Positions 9,246-20,615 of a DNA stretch of 64,000 bases are shown here, one piece after another; within the stretch, counting starts at the first letter, position 1, and each line of letters opens with the position of its first letter. The notes below the pieces were generated by a model. It saw only the letters and a list, made by a program, of their open reading frames with translations, had not been told where the DNA came from and did not search any database. The translations under genes and the position numbers were made by a program. Source of the stretch: Paracoccus alcaliphilus (GTDB lineage Bacteria; Pseudomonadota; Alphaproteobacteria; Rhodobacterales; Rhodobacteraceae); NCBI RefSeq assembly GCF_028553725.1, contig NZ_CP067124.1, positions 2,986,001-3,050,000 of the forward strand, in the 5' to 3' direction.

Positions 9246-9986
9246 ATGCGTAAGCTTCTGTTGACGACGACAATCGCCCTTCCCCTTACCTTTGGCGCGG
9301 CATTTGCGCAGGAGACGCCCGCCCCTGCCGACGATCCGGCTGCCGAAAGCGAACCGTTGGGCACCGATACCATGACCGAACCCTCGGCGGACCCGGCGGC
9401 CGATCCGATGGCCGAACCGGCGGATGATCCTGCGGCCGACCCGCTGGCGGAACCGGCTGACGATCCTGCCGCGGATATGGGCACCGATCCTGCCGCCGAT
9501 CCGCTGGCTGATCCGGCTGCCGACCCGCTGGCCGATCCCGACGCCGATCCGGCCGCGCAGGATGCCGATACCGCCGCGATGGAGGCCGAGATGGCCGCCA
9601 GCGACAAGATCGCCCGCGAGCAGGCCGCCAATGAGCTGCGTCTGGAATGGATCACCGACGCCACGGTGACCGCGCCTGACGGGACCTCGATCGGCTCGAT
9701 CAACGATCTGATCGTCGATGGTGAAAGCGGCAGCATGATCGCCGCCATCGTGGGTGTCGGCGGGTTCCTGGGGATCGGCGCGAAACAGATCGCGGTGCCG
9801 TTCGACCAACTGACCATCAACTTTGATGCGCAAGAGGTCACCAGCGACCTGACCAAGGAAGAGGCCGACGCGGCGCCCGAATATGTCTTCCGCGACCGCG
9901 ACCCCGGCCCCGAGCCGGTGGGTGATGCCGGTGGTATGGGCGGCGACGACGGCATGGCCGACCCTGCGGCACCTGCGGTGAATTGA
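9246..9986 (+). CDS. Secreted PRC-barrel protein with Asp-Pro-Ala-rich repeats
   Basis: Starting at MRKLLLTTTIALPL (RBS GGAGG just upstream) gives 246 residues with a signal peptide ending near AFAQ. Residues about 22-115 are a low-complexity acidic region built from near-repeats of DPAADPLAEPADDPAAD, extended and disordered in character. A PRC-barrel domain follows (about 130-205: ATVTAPDGTSIGSINDLIVDGESG, FLGIGAKQIAVPFDQL). The C-terminus is Gly/Asp rich. PRC-barrel proteins of this type occur in the alphaproteobacterial envelope; this one's role is unknown. Confidence 0.85.
   Translation: MRKLLLTTTIALPLTFGAAFAQETPAPADDPAAESEPLGTDTMTEPSADPAADPMAEPADDPAADPLAEPADDPAADMGTDPAADPLADPAADPLADPDADPAAQDADTAAMEAEMAASDKIAREQAANELRLEWITDATVTAPDGTSIGSINDLIVDGESGSMIAAIVGVGGFLGIGAKQIAVPFDQLTINFDAQEVTSDLTKEEADAAPEYVFRDRDPGPEPVGDAGGMGGDDGMADPAAPAVN
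9330..9570 (+). repeat. Imperfect tandem coding repeats (Asp-Pro-Ala units)
   Basis: Within the PRC-barrel gene, units encoding D-P-A-A-D-P-(L/M)-A-(E/D)-P recur about ten times with silent differences between copies. The unit is about 30 bases long with variants. Such a tract is prone to length variation by slippage or recombination. Confidence 0.7.
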
Positions 9987-10043
9987 TATCACACAGATAT
10001 CACGGCCAGCCGATGATCAATCGCTTTGGCTGACACAGGAAAG

Positions 10044-10066
10044 CGGCCCCTTCGGGGGCCGTTTTT
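10044..10066 (+). terminator. Intrinsic terminator after the PRC-barrel gene
   Basis: CGGCCCC (10044-10050) and GGGGCCG (10055-10061) form a GC-rich stem around a 4-base loop (TTCG), followed directly by five T. It lies between the convergent PRC-barrel and trpE genes and is oriented for the former. Confidence 0.85.
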
Positions 10067-10095
10067 CATGTGGTGGACATTCGAAGATGGGCAGA

Positions 10096-11597
<1,502 letters not shown>

Positions 11598-11598
<1 letters not shown>

Positions 11599-13532
11599 TA
11601 CTGAACCTGCGTATTCACGGCGTTGATCGCATTCTGGTTCAACTGCACGCCCGCACGGGTCTGGACCGCGCGATTGTAATAGTCGAACAGATCCGCCTGC
11701 AAGGTTTCGTCCAGCCGGGCGCTGACCGCGTCGCGCACCTGCTGGCCGGTATCCTGATCCAGATCGGCATCATGGACCGCATCCAGACGCACAAGGAAAA
11801 CCCGGCCCGGCGCATCCGCCACCTCTATCTCGCCCGGTGCGGCGATGGTGAAGGCGCTGGCCAGAACCTCGGCGGGCAGATCCTCGATCCAGCCATCGCG
11901 GGTCAGGCCGGTCTCGGCGGTCCAGTCGTCCTGCGGGGCGTCCACGGGCACGACCGGGGCCACCGGCTGTTGCCCGACGGTCGTCTGCGCGGCGGAAACC
12001 CCTTCGGCCAAAGCGGCGGGGTCCAGCGCGGCGGCGGCCTGCACCCGTTCCTCGTCAGCCATCGCCAGCAGCAGGCGCTGCGTTTCCGAGCGGCGCCAGT
12101 CGGCCAACACCTCTTCGCGCACCTCGGCAAAGGGCTTCAGCGTCGGCGGCACGATTTCATCCAGACGCAGCGCAAAGATGCCGCCATCATCCAGCCGCGC
12201 CATATGCGGGAAGTCGTCCTGCCCCACGGTCTCGGCCTGTTCGCGGAAGGCTTCATAGCCGGCGATGCTGCCCTCGGCCGGATCCTGATCAGCGATCCAT
12301 TCCAGTTGACCCAGTTCCAGCGGCGTGTCGGCGGCGATTTCCTCCAGCGTCATGCCGGCGGCCAGCATTTCCTCGAATTCATCGGCGCGGGCCTCGATGC
12401 TGCGTTCGGCGCGATCCATCGCGGCCTCTTGCCGCAGCGAGTCACGTGCCTCGTCAAAGGGGATATCCACCGGGTCGAGGATCGCGTTCATCTGATACAG
12501 CGCCGGGCCCAGATTGGTCTCGATCGGGCCGACCACGCCGGGCTGGTCCAGCTCAAAGACGGCATCGCCGGCCGCGCCCAGCTGTTCGCGGGTCATCTCG
12601 CCCAGATAGGCATCATCGACCTGAAGCCCGCGTTGCAGCACCAGCGCCTCGAAGGGGATCTCGCCCGCCTCGATATCGGCCTTGCCCTTCTCGGCAGCCT
12701 CTTGCGAGGGCATGATCAGGCGGCTGACCATGCGCCGCTCGGGCTGCTGATATTCGGCGATATTGCGGTCATAGGTCTCGCGCAGGGCGGTCTCGTCCAG
12801 TTCGACCTCGGGGGCCATCATCTCGGGCGTCACCCAGACATAGGTCAACTTGCGGATTTCAGGCGCGGTAAAGCGGTCCGCATTCGCCTGATGCCATGCC
12901 TCCAGCGCGCCTTCGTCGGGGTCGGTGATCGGTTCGGGCAGGTCGTCGGCGCGCAGTTCGCGCCATGACAGATCGCGCGTCTCCAGCAGCCATTTCGCGG
13001 TCTGATCCACCATCGCCCCCGGCGCGACCACGCCGCCCGTCACGGCGCGTTGCAGCATCAGCCGGGCCTCGTCCACGCGCACCTCAGCCTCGAACTGCGC
13101 TTCGGTCAGGCCCTGACGGCGCAGCACCTCGGAATAGGCGGTGCGGTCGAAGCGACCACTGGGAGAGCGGAAGGCAGGCGCATCGGCGATGGAGCTGACC
13201 ACCCGGTCATCACCGACCGAGATGCCGATGACGCGGGCCTGTTCCTCCAGCGCGGCGGCGGTGACAAGCTGGGCAAGGATCGCATTCGGCAGACCCATCG
13301 CCTGCGCCTGTGCCATGCTGACATGCTGTCCGGCCTGCTGCGACATGGCCTGCAACTGCTGACGCAAGCCGCGGGCGTAATCATCCGCCGTCAGCTTGGT
13401 TTCACCCACCCGCCCGATCTCGGTCGAGCCGCCGGAAAAGCTGGTCACGCCGAAGCCGCCCAGCCCCAGCACCAACAGGCCCATCACCACCCAGACGATG
13501 GCGGATTTCCCCTTGCGACGCAGCTTGCTCAT
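11598..13532 (-). CDS. PpiD/SurA-like membrane-anchored peptidyl-prolyl isomerase
   Basis: A 644-residue periplasmic folding factor anchored by one N-terminal helix (IVWVVMGLLVLGLGGFGVTSF, residues about 12-32), with Lys/Arg before it as in PpiD. The following 150 residues resemble the SurA N-terminal chaperone fold (LRQQLQAMSQQAGQHVSMAQAQAMGLPNAILAQLV). A parvulin-like part lies near residues 250-400. PpiD proteins assist outer-membrane protein folding at the Sec exit. The family assignment is firm; isomerase activity is not, because parvulin residues are weakly conserved in PpiD. Confidence 0.87.
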
Positions 13533-13599
13533 GGCGCGGCCTTTCCTGTGGTCGTGTCGCCAGCGTCTTTAGGATGCCAGCGGCCCCGCCACAAGGGTT

Positions 13600-14775
13600 T
13601 CAGGCCCCAAGCGATGCAAGTCGCCGCGCCAGTTCCACGATGCCGCCGCGATCCACATTGGCAAAGGCCAGCCGCAGATGCCGCGCCCCGGCCGGATCGT
13701 CACTGGCCATGAACATCGTCCCCGGCAGCGCCAGAACGCTGATTTCACGCAGCATTCGCCGCGCCAGATCGGGCGAGCCGATATCGAACGGATGTTCCAC
13801 CCATGCGAAATAGGCCCCCGCGCTTTTCAGCCGCCATCCGGGCAGGTCGCTCAGGGCCTCGGTGGTGGCGGCGCGGCGGGACAGGATTTCCGCCCTTTCG
13901 CCCGCCAGCCAGTCACGCAGATGTGTCAGCCCCCACAGCGCCCCGATCTGCCCCAGTTGCGAGGTCGAGATGGCGACGGCATCCAGAAACTTCTCGATCT
14001 GGACCATGCGGTTGACGGATGCGATCAGCGCGCCGACACGATGCCCGGTCAGCCGATAGGCCTTCGAGAAGGAATAGAGCTGCACCACCGTTCGACCCCA
14101 GTCGGGCAGCGTCAGCAGATCATGGGGCGGGCCGCTGCGGCTGTCGAAGTCGCGATAGGTCTCATCCAGAATCAGTGCCAGCCCGTGACGCGCGGCCAGA
14201 TCGTAAAAGCCGCGGACCAGATCGGCGGGATATTCCGCGCCCGAGGGGTTGTTCGGCGTGACCAGCACGATGGCCCGCGTGGCCGGGCCGATCAGCCGCG
14301 CGGCATGGCCCGGATCGGGCAGCATGTCGGCTCCGCAGGGCAGCGGCACCGCCCGGATGTCCTGCATGTCCAGCCACATTTTATGATTGAAATACCACGG
14401 TGTTGGCAGGATAATCTCATCCCCGGCGCCGGCCAGCGTGGCGATGGTGGCGCAGAAGGCCTGATTGCATCCCTGCGTGATCGCCACCTGTTCCGGCGCG
14501 ACCTGCCCGCCATAGGCGCTGCCGAATTCAGCCGACAGTGCCGCGCGCAGATCGGGATTGCCCAGCACCGGCCCATAGAGATGCGCCTCGGGCCGGTCCA
14601 GCGACGCCTGCGCGATGGCCGCACGCAAGGGTTCGGGCGGCGGCTCGACCGGCGCGGCCTGACTGACATTCAGCAAGGGCCGGTCGGGTGGAAAGGTCAT
14701 CCCCTGCAACCAGCGCCGCGCCTCCATCACCGGGGGCGCGAAGGTGGCGGCGATGGCGGGATTGATGGGCGCCAT
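13600..14775 (-). CDS. Class I/II pyridoxal-phosphate aminotransferase
   Basis: A fold-type I PLP enzyme of 391 residues. Visible features are TPNNPSG (substrate carboxylate and PLP region), DETYRDF with the PLP-pyridine Asp, and YSFSKAYRLTGHRVG with the Schiff-base lysine. The exact amino donor cannot be assigned; candidates are aspartate or aromatic aminotransferase relatives. It follows a proline-rich membrane-anchored protein gene with three bases between them. Confidence 0.85.
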   Translation of the reverse strand: MAPINPAIAATFAPPVMEARRWLQGMTFPPDRPLLNVSQAAPVEPPPEPLRAAIAQASLDRPEAHLYGPVLGNPDLRAALSAEFGSAYGGQVAPEQVAITQGCNQAFCATIATLAGAGDEIILPTPWYFNHKMWLDMQDIRAVPLPCGADMLPDPGHAARLIGPATRAIVLVTPNNPSGAEYPADLVRGFYDLAARHGLALILDETYRDFDSRSGPPHDLLTLPDWGRTVVQLYSFSKAYRLTGHRVGALIASVNRMVQIEKFLDAVAISTSQLGQIGALWGLTHLRDWLAGERAEILSRRAATTEALSDLPGWRLKSAGAYFAWVEHPFDIGSPDLARRMLREISVLALPGTMFMASDDPAGARHLRLAFANVDRGGIVELARRLASLGA

Positions 14776-14778
14776 CGG

Positions 14779-15693
14779 TCAGTCGCGCCGCAGTCGCTGA
14801 AGGTCGGTCAGATCGGGCGGCAGCGACAGATCCAGCGCCGGGGCGGGCATGGCGGGCGACGGCGTCACCACTTGTCCGGTGTCCGCAGCGGCGGGTCGAT
14901 CGGGTTCGGGCATTTCCGTTTCGGCCTCAGGCCCGGCCTCCTCGTCATCGGCCTCGTCCTCGGGCATCTGCGGCGCAGCGATGACCGGTTCGGGCATGTC
15001 AGGCGCGGGCGTGGCAGGCGCGGGCCTTGCGGGTTCCTCTGGCTGCGCGGGCGGGGCGTCGCCGCCCTCGGCCCCCGCAGGCAGGCTGTCGGGATCGCTG
15101 GCCCCGGCAAATCCCGGCAGAGAGGGCAGTTCAGGCAGACCCAGCGCCTCGGGGCGGGTGACATCGGCGCCCTCGACCGCCTCCGGCCCCTCGCTGGCGG
15201 CGCGGATGCTGCCGGTGTCAGAGGTCTCGGGACGGGCGTCGTCAGTGGTGACGGCGACCGGGGCGGGTTCCGCCGCCGGGGCGCTGACGGCGGGGGCATC
15301 GGCCTGCCCCATACGGTCGGGCAGCCGGGACAGCGGCGCGGGCAGTTGCGGTGGAATATCGCCGCCACGCGCAAATTCCGACCCCACCGGCAGATCGACG
15401 CTTGGCGCCTCGGGCCGATCAGACCCGGGCCGGTCAGTGGCGGCGGGCGGGGCGGGATCGGCGGCGGATTCCGGCTGGCTTGCCGCGCTGGTCGGGACGG
15501 GTGTGGGATCGGTGGGGGCAGGATCGGCAGGCGGACCCGCATCCACCGCCGCCGCCGCGTCCGGGGATTCGGGTTCGGTTACGGGCGGCGCCGAGACCGG
15601 CACCAGAATCGCCAAAACGGCCAGAGCGGCGGCGCTCAGCACGCCTCCATGCAGCAAACCTGTCCAGAATCCGCGTGCCATACGTCTTGTCAC
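14779..15693 (-). CDS. Pro/Ala-rich membrane-anchored protein resembling the N-terminal half of a divergent polysaccharide deacetylase
   Basis: 304 residues: one N-terminal membrane helix (LLHGGVLSAAALAVLAILVPV), then about 270 residues of disordered Pro/Ala/Glu/Asp-rich sequence. The region VDLPVGSEFARGGDIPPQLPAP (about 99-120) recalls the linker found before the catalytic domain of divergent (YibQ-type) polysaccharide deacetylases in Rhodobacterales. No deacetylase domain follows: the frame stops three bases before the aminotransferase gene. It is either a truncated relic or a free-standing envelope linker protein. Confidence 0.6.
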   Translation of the reverse strand: MTRRMARGFWTGLLHGGVLSAAALAVLAILVPVSAPPVTEPESPDAAAAVDAGPPADPAPTDPTPVPTSAASQPESAADPAPPAATDRPGSDRPEAPSVDLPVGSEFARGGDIPPQLPAPLSRLPDRMGQADAPAVSAPAAEPAPVAVTTDDARPETSDTGSIRAASEGPEAVEGADVTRPEALGLPELPSLPGFAGASDPDSLPAGAEGGDAPPAQPEEPARPAPATPAPDMPEPVIAAPQMPEDEADDEEAGPEAETEMPEPDRPAAADTGQVVTPSPAMPAPALDLSLPPDLTDLQRLRRD

Positions 15694-15788
15694 CTCATGG
15701 CCGGGGCTTGACCCCCCGGCGCGCTTTGGCCCATCTATAACCGACCCGTTTGCGCGGGGAAACCGCCCTCCATATTCAAGGCGCCCCG

Positions 15789-16379
15789 ATGATCCTTCTG
15801 ATCGACAACTATGACAGCTTTACCTGGAACCTCGTGCATTATCTGGGCGAAGCCGGTGCCAGGGTCGAGGTGGAGCGCAACGACGCCATCACCGCAATCG
15901 AGGCCGTGGACAGGCGACCTGATGGAATCGTGATCTCGCCCGGGCCATGCGATCCGTCGCGGGCGGGGATCTGTCTGGACCTGATCGCCGCTGCGGGCGA
16001 AAGGCGCATTCCGCTGTTCGGGGTCTGTCTGGGGCACCAGTCCATCGGTCAGGCCTTCGGCGGCAGGATCGTGCCGGCCACCCGCATCCTGCATGGCAAG
16101 GTCGATCAGATCAGCCATGACGGCAGCGGCGTCTTTGCCGGGCTGCCCTCGCCGCTGGACGCCACGCGCTATCACTCGCTGACGGTCGATCCGGGCAGCC
16201 TGCCCGATTGCCTGCGCGTCACCGCAACCTCGGACGATGGCACGATCATGGGGCTGGTCCATCGCGACCTGCCCATCGAGGGGGTGCAGTTCCACCCCGA
16301 ATCCATCGCCTCGCAACACGGCCATGACATGATCCGAAACTTCCTGAGCCGCTGCCGCCCCGACGAGGCCGCCGCATGA
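15789..16379 (+). CDS. trpG: Anthranilate synthase component II, glutamine amidotransferase
   Basis: Supplies ammonia to TrpE by hydrolysing glutamine. The start [21 protein letters not shown] is the family signature; starting here gives 196 residues. The catalytic nucleophile Cys is in [17 protein letters not shown] and the His/Glu pair in [10 protein letters not shown]. The trpD start overlaps its stop by four bases (ATGA). This is the first gene of the string trpG-trpD-ung-trpC-moaC-moeA. Confidence 0.95.
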   Translation: MILLIDNYDSFTWNLVHYLGEAGARVEVERNDAITAIEAVDRRPDGIVISPGPCDPSRAGICLDLIAAAGERRIPLFGVCLGHQSIGQAFGGRIVPATRILHGKVDQISHDGSGVFAGLPSPLDATRYHSLTVDPGSLPDCLRVTATSDDGTIMGLVHRDLPIEGVQFHPESIASQHGHDMIRNFLSRCRPDEAAA

Positions 16380-17401
16380 GCGTCACCGATATCCGCCCGC
16401 TGATCGGGATCGCCGCCAACCGCCCCCTGACCGGGACCGAGGCCGACGCCGCCTTTGCCGCGCTGTTCGACGGCCGCGCCACCCCGGCCCAGATCGGCGG
16501 GCTGCTGATGGCGCTGCGCGTGCGCGGAGAGACCGTGGACGAGATCGCAGCCGCCACCCGCGCCATGCGCAAGCGGATGACCCGCGTCCATGCGCCCGAA
16601 GGGGCGATGGACATCGTCGGCACCGGCGGCGACGGCAAGGGCACGCTGAACATCTCGACCGCGACGGCCTTCGTGGTGGCGGGGGCGGGCGTGCCGGTGG
16701 CCAAGCATGGCAACCGCAACCTGTCGTCGAAATCGGGCGCGGCCGATGCGCTGACGCAGATGGGCATCAACGTCATGGGCGGCCCGGCCATTGCCGAACA
16801 GGCGATCCGGCATGCGGGCATCTGCTTCATGATGGCCACGATGCACCATCCGGCGATGCGTCATGTCGGTGCGCCGCGCGCGGAACTGGGCACGCGCACG
16901 ATCTTCAACCTGCTGGGACCGATGACCAATCCGGCCTCGGTCCGCAGGCAACTGACCGGCACCTTCGACGTGCGCTGGGTCCGCCCGATGGCCGAGGTCC
17001 TGCACGAGCTGGGCTCGGACGCGGCGTGGCTGGTTCACGGCACCGACGGCACCGACGAGATCAGCATCGCGGGCGAGACCTATGTCGCGGCGCTAAGCGA
17101 TGGCCGGATCGAGGAATTCACCATCGCGCCTGAGGATGCCGGCCTGAAGCGCCACCCGTTCGAGGCCATCATCGGCGGCGAACCGGCCCATAACGCGGCG
17201 GCCTTCCGGGCGCTGCTGCGCGGCGAAGAGGGGGCCTATCGCGATGCGGTCCTGCTGAATGCGGCGGCGGCGCTGCTGATTGCGGGCAAGGCCTCGGACC
17301 TGCGCGAGGGCGCGGCGCTGGCCGCCGAATCCATCGACAGCGGCGCAGCCAGCGCCAGGCTGGCGAAGCTGGCCGAAATCACCGGCCCGCCCGAGCCGTG
17401 A
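16376..17401 (+). CDS. trpD: Anthranilate phosphoribosyltransferase
   Basis: Transfers phosphoribose from PRPP to anthranilate. The 341 residues contain the PRPP loop [19 protein letters not shown] (about 82-100), [17 protein letters not shown] (about 108-124) and [16 protein letters not shown]. The start overlaps trpG by four bases, and the stop overlaps the ung GTG by four bases (GTGA), indicating coupled translation. Confidence 0.95.
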   Translation: MSVTDIRPLIGIAANRPLTGTEADAAFAALFDGRATPAQIGGLLMALRVRGETVDEIAAATRAMRKRMTRVHAPEGAMDIVGTGGDGKGTLNISTATAFVVAGAGVPVAKHGNRNLSSKSGAADALTQMGINVMGGPAIAEQAIRHAGICFMMATMHHPAMRHVGAPRAELGTRTIFNLLGPMTNPASVRRQLTGTFDVRWVRPMAEVLHELGSDAAWLVHGTDGTDEISIAGETYVAALSDGRIEEFTIAPEDAGLKRHPFEAIIGGEPAHNAAAFRALLRGEEGAYRDAVLLNAAAALLIAGKASDLREGAALAAESIDSGAASARLAKLAEITGPPEP

Positions 17402-18063
17402 CGCCCGCGCCCCCTGCCCTCTGGGCGCATCTGCCGTTCTTCGCCAGCCACTGGCCCGGCATCCGCGACCGGTTGGCGGGTTTGGGCGACTGGCTGCCCG
17501 GCCCCGCCCGCCTGTTCGCCGCGCTGGAGGCCAGCCCCCCCGAGGCCGTCCGCGTGGTGATTCTGGGTCAGGACCCCTATCCGACGCCGGGCCACGCCAA
17601 CGGGCTGGCCTTTTCCGTGGCCCCCGACATCGCCCTGCCGCGCTCGCTGAGAAACATCTTTGCCGAGATGCGCGACGATATCGGCACCGCCCCCGAAAAC
17701 GGTGACCTGTCGCATTGGGCGCGTCAGGGGGTGCTGTTGCTGAATACCGCGCTGTCGGTGCCCGCAGGCAATGCCAATGCCCATGCGAAATGGGGCTGGG
17801 ACCGGCTGGCCCGGCAGGCCGTGGCCGAGGCGCAGAAACACGGGCCGCTGGCCTTCGTGCTGTGGGGCGGTCACGCGCAAAAGGCGCTGGCGGGCTTGCC
17901 GCGCGACGGTGATCTGGTGATCGCCAGCGCCCATCCCTCGCCGCTCTCCGCCCGGCGCGGCTTTTTCGGCAGCCGCCCGTTCAGCCGCGTGAATGACTGG
18001 CTGGTGGCGCAGGGTCGCACCCCCATCGACTGGACCCGGCCCCTTCCCCCGACCGGTCTATAA
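17398..18063 (+). CDS. ung: Uracil-DNA glycosylase, family 1
   Basis: Removes uracil from DNA to start base-excision repair. The GTG start overlaps the trpD stop by four bases. The catalytic water-activating motif is [20 protein letters not shown] (about 56-75); the usual GQDPYH reads GQDPYP here. The DNA-binding leucine loop is [21 protein letters not shown]. The 221-residue length fits. Its position inside a tryptophan operon is unusual functionally but clearly translationally coupled. Confidence 0.92.
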   Translation: MTPAPPALWAHLPFFASHWPGIRDRLAGLGDWLPGPARLFAALEASPPEAVRVVILGQDPYPTPGHANGLAFSVAPDIALPRSLRNIFAEMRDDIGTAPENGDLSHWARQGVLLLNTALSVPAGNANAHAKWGWDRLARQAVAEAQKHGPLAFVLWGGHAQKALAGLPRDGDLVIASAHPSPLSARRGFFGSRPFSRVNDWLVAQGRTPIDWTRPLPPTGL

Positions 18064-18078
18064 GGATAGAAGCAGAAC

Positions 18079-18870
18079 ATGCATATTCTGGACAAGATCA
18101 AGGCCTACAAGCTGGAAGAGATCGCCGCCGCCAAACGCGAGCGGCCCCTGTCCGGCATCGAGGCCGAGGCCCGCGCCGCATCCGCCCCGCGCGGTTTCGC
18201 CGCCGCCCTGACCGCCCGGGCTGAATCCGGCCCCGCCCTGATCGCCGAGATCAAGAAGGCCAGCCCCTCGAAAGGTCTGATCCGGCCCGATTTCGATCCG
18301 CCCGCGCTGGCCCGCGCCTATCAGGCCGGCGGTGCCGCCTGCCTGTCGGTGCTGACCGACAAACCCAGCTTTCAGGGCGATCCGGCCTATCTGACCGCCG
18401 CCCGCGCCGCCTGCGAACTGCCGGCGCTGCGCAAGGATTTCCTCTATGACCCCTATCAGGTGGCCGAGGCGCGGGCATGGGGCGCCGATTGCATCCTGAT
18501 CATCATGGCCAGCCTTGACGACACGCAGGCCGCCGAGCTTGAGGACGCGGCATTCCACTGGGGCATGGACGCGCTGATCGAGGTTCACGACAGCGCGGAA
18601 CTCGACCGCGCCCTGCGGCTGAAATCGCCGCTGATCGGGATCAACAACCGCAACCTCAAGACCTTCGATCTGTCGCTGGACGTGACCCGCGAACTGGCGC
18701 CGCGCATCCCCTCGGACCGCGATATCGTCTGCGAAAGCGGGCTGTTCACCCCCGCCGATCTGGCCGCGATGATGCAGGTCGGCGCGCGCCGCTTCCTGAT
18801 CGGTGAAAGCCTGATGCGGCAGGACGATGTGACCGCCGCCACCCGCGACATTCTGGGCATCGCGGCATGA
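18079..18870 (+). CDS. trpC: Indole-3-glycerol-phosphate synthase
   Basis: Ring closure of the phosphoribulose-anthranilate intermediate to indole-3-glycerol phosphate. The 263 residues form a single TIM barrel, not fused to trpF. Catalytic and substrate motifs are [17 protein letters not shown] (catalytic Lys), [22 protein letters not shown] and [11 protein letters not shown]. It starts 15 bases after ung and overlaps moaC by four bases. Confidence 0.95.
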   Translation: MHILDKIKAYKLEEIAAAKRERPLSGIEAEARAASAPRGFAAALTARAESGPALIAEIKKASPSKGLIRPDFDPPALARAYQAGGAACLSVLTDKPSFQGDPAYLTAARAACELPALRKDFLYDPYQVAEARAWGADCILIIMASLDDTQAAELEDAAFHWGMDALIEVHDSAELDRALRLKSPLIGINNRNLKTFDLSLDVTRELAPRIPSDRDIVCESGLFTPADLAAMMQVGARRFLIGESLMRQDDVTAATRDILGIAA

Positions 18871-19340
18871 GCCTGACCCATTTCGACAGCGCCGGTCAGG
18901 CCCATATGGTCGATGTCTCGGGCAAGGAAGAAACCGCGCGGGAGGCCGTCGCGACCGGCTGCGTCACCATGTCGCCCGAAACCCTTGCGCTGGCGCAGGG
19001 GGGCGCGGCCAAGGGCGACGTGCTGGGCGTGGCGCGGCTGGCCGGGATCATGGGGGCCAAGCGGACCTCGGACCTGATCCCGCTGTGCCATCCGCTGCCG
19101 ATCGCCAAGGTCTCGCTGGATCTGGTGCCGGACCCGGATCTGCCCGGCATCCGCGTCACTGCCACCGTGCGCACCACCGGCCGCACCGGGGTCGAGATGG
19201 AGGCGCTGACCGCCGTTTCGACCGCCTGCCTGACCATCTATGACATGCTGAAAGCCGCCGAAAAGGGCATGCGGATCGAGGGCATCCGCCTTCTGCGCAA
19301 GGAAGGTGGCAAATCCGGTCCCTATGAGGCGCAGCCATGA
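18867..19340 (+). CDS. moaC: Cyclic pyranopterin monophosphate synthase
   Basis: Second half of the first step of molybdenum-cofactor synthesis, converting the MoaA product to cPMP. The 157 residues include the start block [39 protein letters not shown] and [15 protein letters not shown], which contribute active-site residues. Its ATG overlaps the trpC stop (ATGA) and its own stop overlaps moeA (ATGA). trpC-moaC-moeA linkage is common in Rhodobacterales. Confidence 0.95.
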   Translation: MSLTHFDSAGQAHMVDVSGKEETAREAVATGCVTMSPETLALAQGGAAKGDVLGVARLAGIMGAKRTSDLIPLCHPLPIAKVSLDLVPDPDLPGIRVTATVRTTGRTGVEMEALTAVSTACLTIYDMLKAAEKGMRIEGIRLLRKEGGKSGPYEAQP

Positions 19341-20521
19341 TCCCCGTGCCCGAGGCCCTGTCGCGCGTTCTGGCCTTGGCCCATGCGCCACGCCCCGAGA
19401 TCCTGCCGCTGGATCGGGCTGCCGATCGGGTGCTGCTGGAACCCGCCACGGCGCGGCTGACCCAGCCGCCTTTCGACGCCGCCGCGATGGACGGCTATGC
19501 CCTGCGCCGCGCCGATGGCGACGGCCCCCTACGCGTCATCGGAGAGGCCGCCGCCGGTCACCCGTGGCGGGGTCAGGTTCAGCCCGGCAGCGCCATCCGC
19601 ATCTTTACCGGCGCGCCGGTTCCCGAGGGTTACGATTGCGTCGCAATGCAGGAAAACGTGACCCGCGACGGCGATGAAATCCGCATCCACACACTCTCGC
19701 CCAACGACAATATCCGCCTTCGTGGCAATGATTTTGCCGCCGGTGACGTGATTGCCGCCGGGCGGCATCTGGGCGCGCCCGATATCGGCCTTCTGGCGGC
19801 GATGAACGTGCCGCAGGTGACCGTCGCCGCCCGGCCCCGCGTCGCCATCATGGCAGGCGGGGACGAGTTGGTGCGCCCCGGCACCGATCCGGCGGACGGC
19901 CAGATCATCTGTTCGAACGATCTGGCCATCGCGGCCCTTGCCCAGGAGGCCGGGGCCGAAGTCACCATCCTGCCCATCGCCCGCGATACCGAAGCCAGCC
20001 TGCGCGACAATTTCTCGACGGCGCAGGGGTCGGATCTGATCGTGACCATCGGCGGCGCTTCGGTCGGCGATCACGACCTGATCGGCAAGGTCACCGGCGA
20101 TCTGGGGATGGAGCGCGCGTTCTATAAGCTGGCGATGCGTCCCGGCAAACCGCTGATGGCCGGACGGCTGGGCGACGGCGCCATGCTTGGCCTGCCCGGA
20201 AACCCAGTATCTGCAATTGTTTGCGGGATATTGTTCATGCAACCCTTGATCCGCCGGATGCAGGGATTGCCGGCCCGCCACCTGACCCGCCGCGCGCGCC
20301 TGGCCCATCCGGTCCGGGCCGAGGGCGAACGCCAGCACTATCTGCGCGCGCGCCTGTCCGAGGGCGATGATCTGCCCCGGATCGACCCGTTCGGCGATCA
20401 GGATTCCGCCCGGCTGGGCCTGATGGCGCAGGCCGATGCGCTGCTGATCCGCCCTGCGGGCGATCCGGCACGGAACGCGGGGGATGTGGTCGAATATATC
20501 CCTCTGGGCGGTGATTTTTAA
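19337..20521 (+). CDS. moeA: Molybdopterin molybdenumtransferase
   Basis: Inserts molybdenum into molybdopterin-AMP. The 394 residues include the MoeA motifs [16 protein letters not shown] (about 48-63), [29 protein letters not shown] and the MPT-binding [31 protein letters not shown] near 285 is also typical. It is the last gene of the trp/moa string; lexA follows after a promoter-containing gap. Confidence 0.94.
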   Translation: MIPVPEALSRVLALAHAPRPEILPLDRAADRVLLEPATARLTQPPFDAAAMDGYALRRADGDGPLRVIGEAAAGHPWRGQVQPGSAIRIFTGAPVPEGYDCVAMQENVTRDGDEIRIHTLSPNDNIRLRGNDFAAGDVIAAGRHLGAPDIGLLAAMNVPQVTVAARPRVAIMAGGDELVRPGTDPADGQIICSNDLAIAALAQEAGAEVTILPIARDTEASLRDNFSTAQGSDLIVTIGGASVGDHDLIGKVTGDLGMERAFYKLAMRPGKPLMAGRLGDGAMLGLPGNPVSAIVCGILFMQPLIRRMQGLPARHLTRRARLAHPVRAEGERQHYLRARLSEGDDLPRIDPFGDQDSARLGLMAQADALLIRPAGDPARNAGDVVEYIPLGGDF

Positions 20522-20551
20522 CCATTTATTCATCGCAACCGGTTCAGCTTG

Positions 20552-20591
20552 TTGACGTGATTCGGCCGATGCGCTAGAACATTCATGGAAC
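20552..20591 (+). promoter_or_regulatory. lexA promoter with overlapping SOS box
   Basis: TTGACG (20552-20557) and TAGAAC (20575-20580), 17 bases apart, form a good sigma-70-type promoter. GAAC-N7-GAAC at 20577-20591 (GAACATTCATGGAAC) overlaps the -10 element. Direct repeats of GTTC/GAAC separated by seven bases are the known LexA target in alphaproteobacteria, so this indicates autoregulation of lexA. Confidence 0.85.
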
Positions 20592-20615
20592 ACTTGCGGT
20601 TTAAGGACCGGGACA

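Noticed and set aside
13678..15711. 677-residue open frame on the + strand
   Set aside because: Antisense to the aminotransferase and Pro/Ala-rich protein genes; Arg/Gly-rich composition is the usual shadow of high-GC codon bias.
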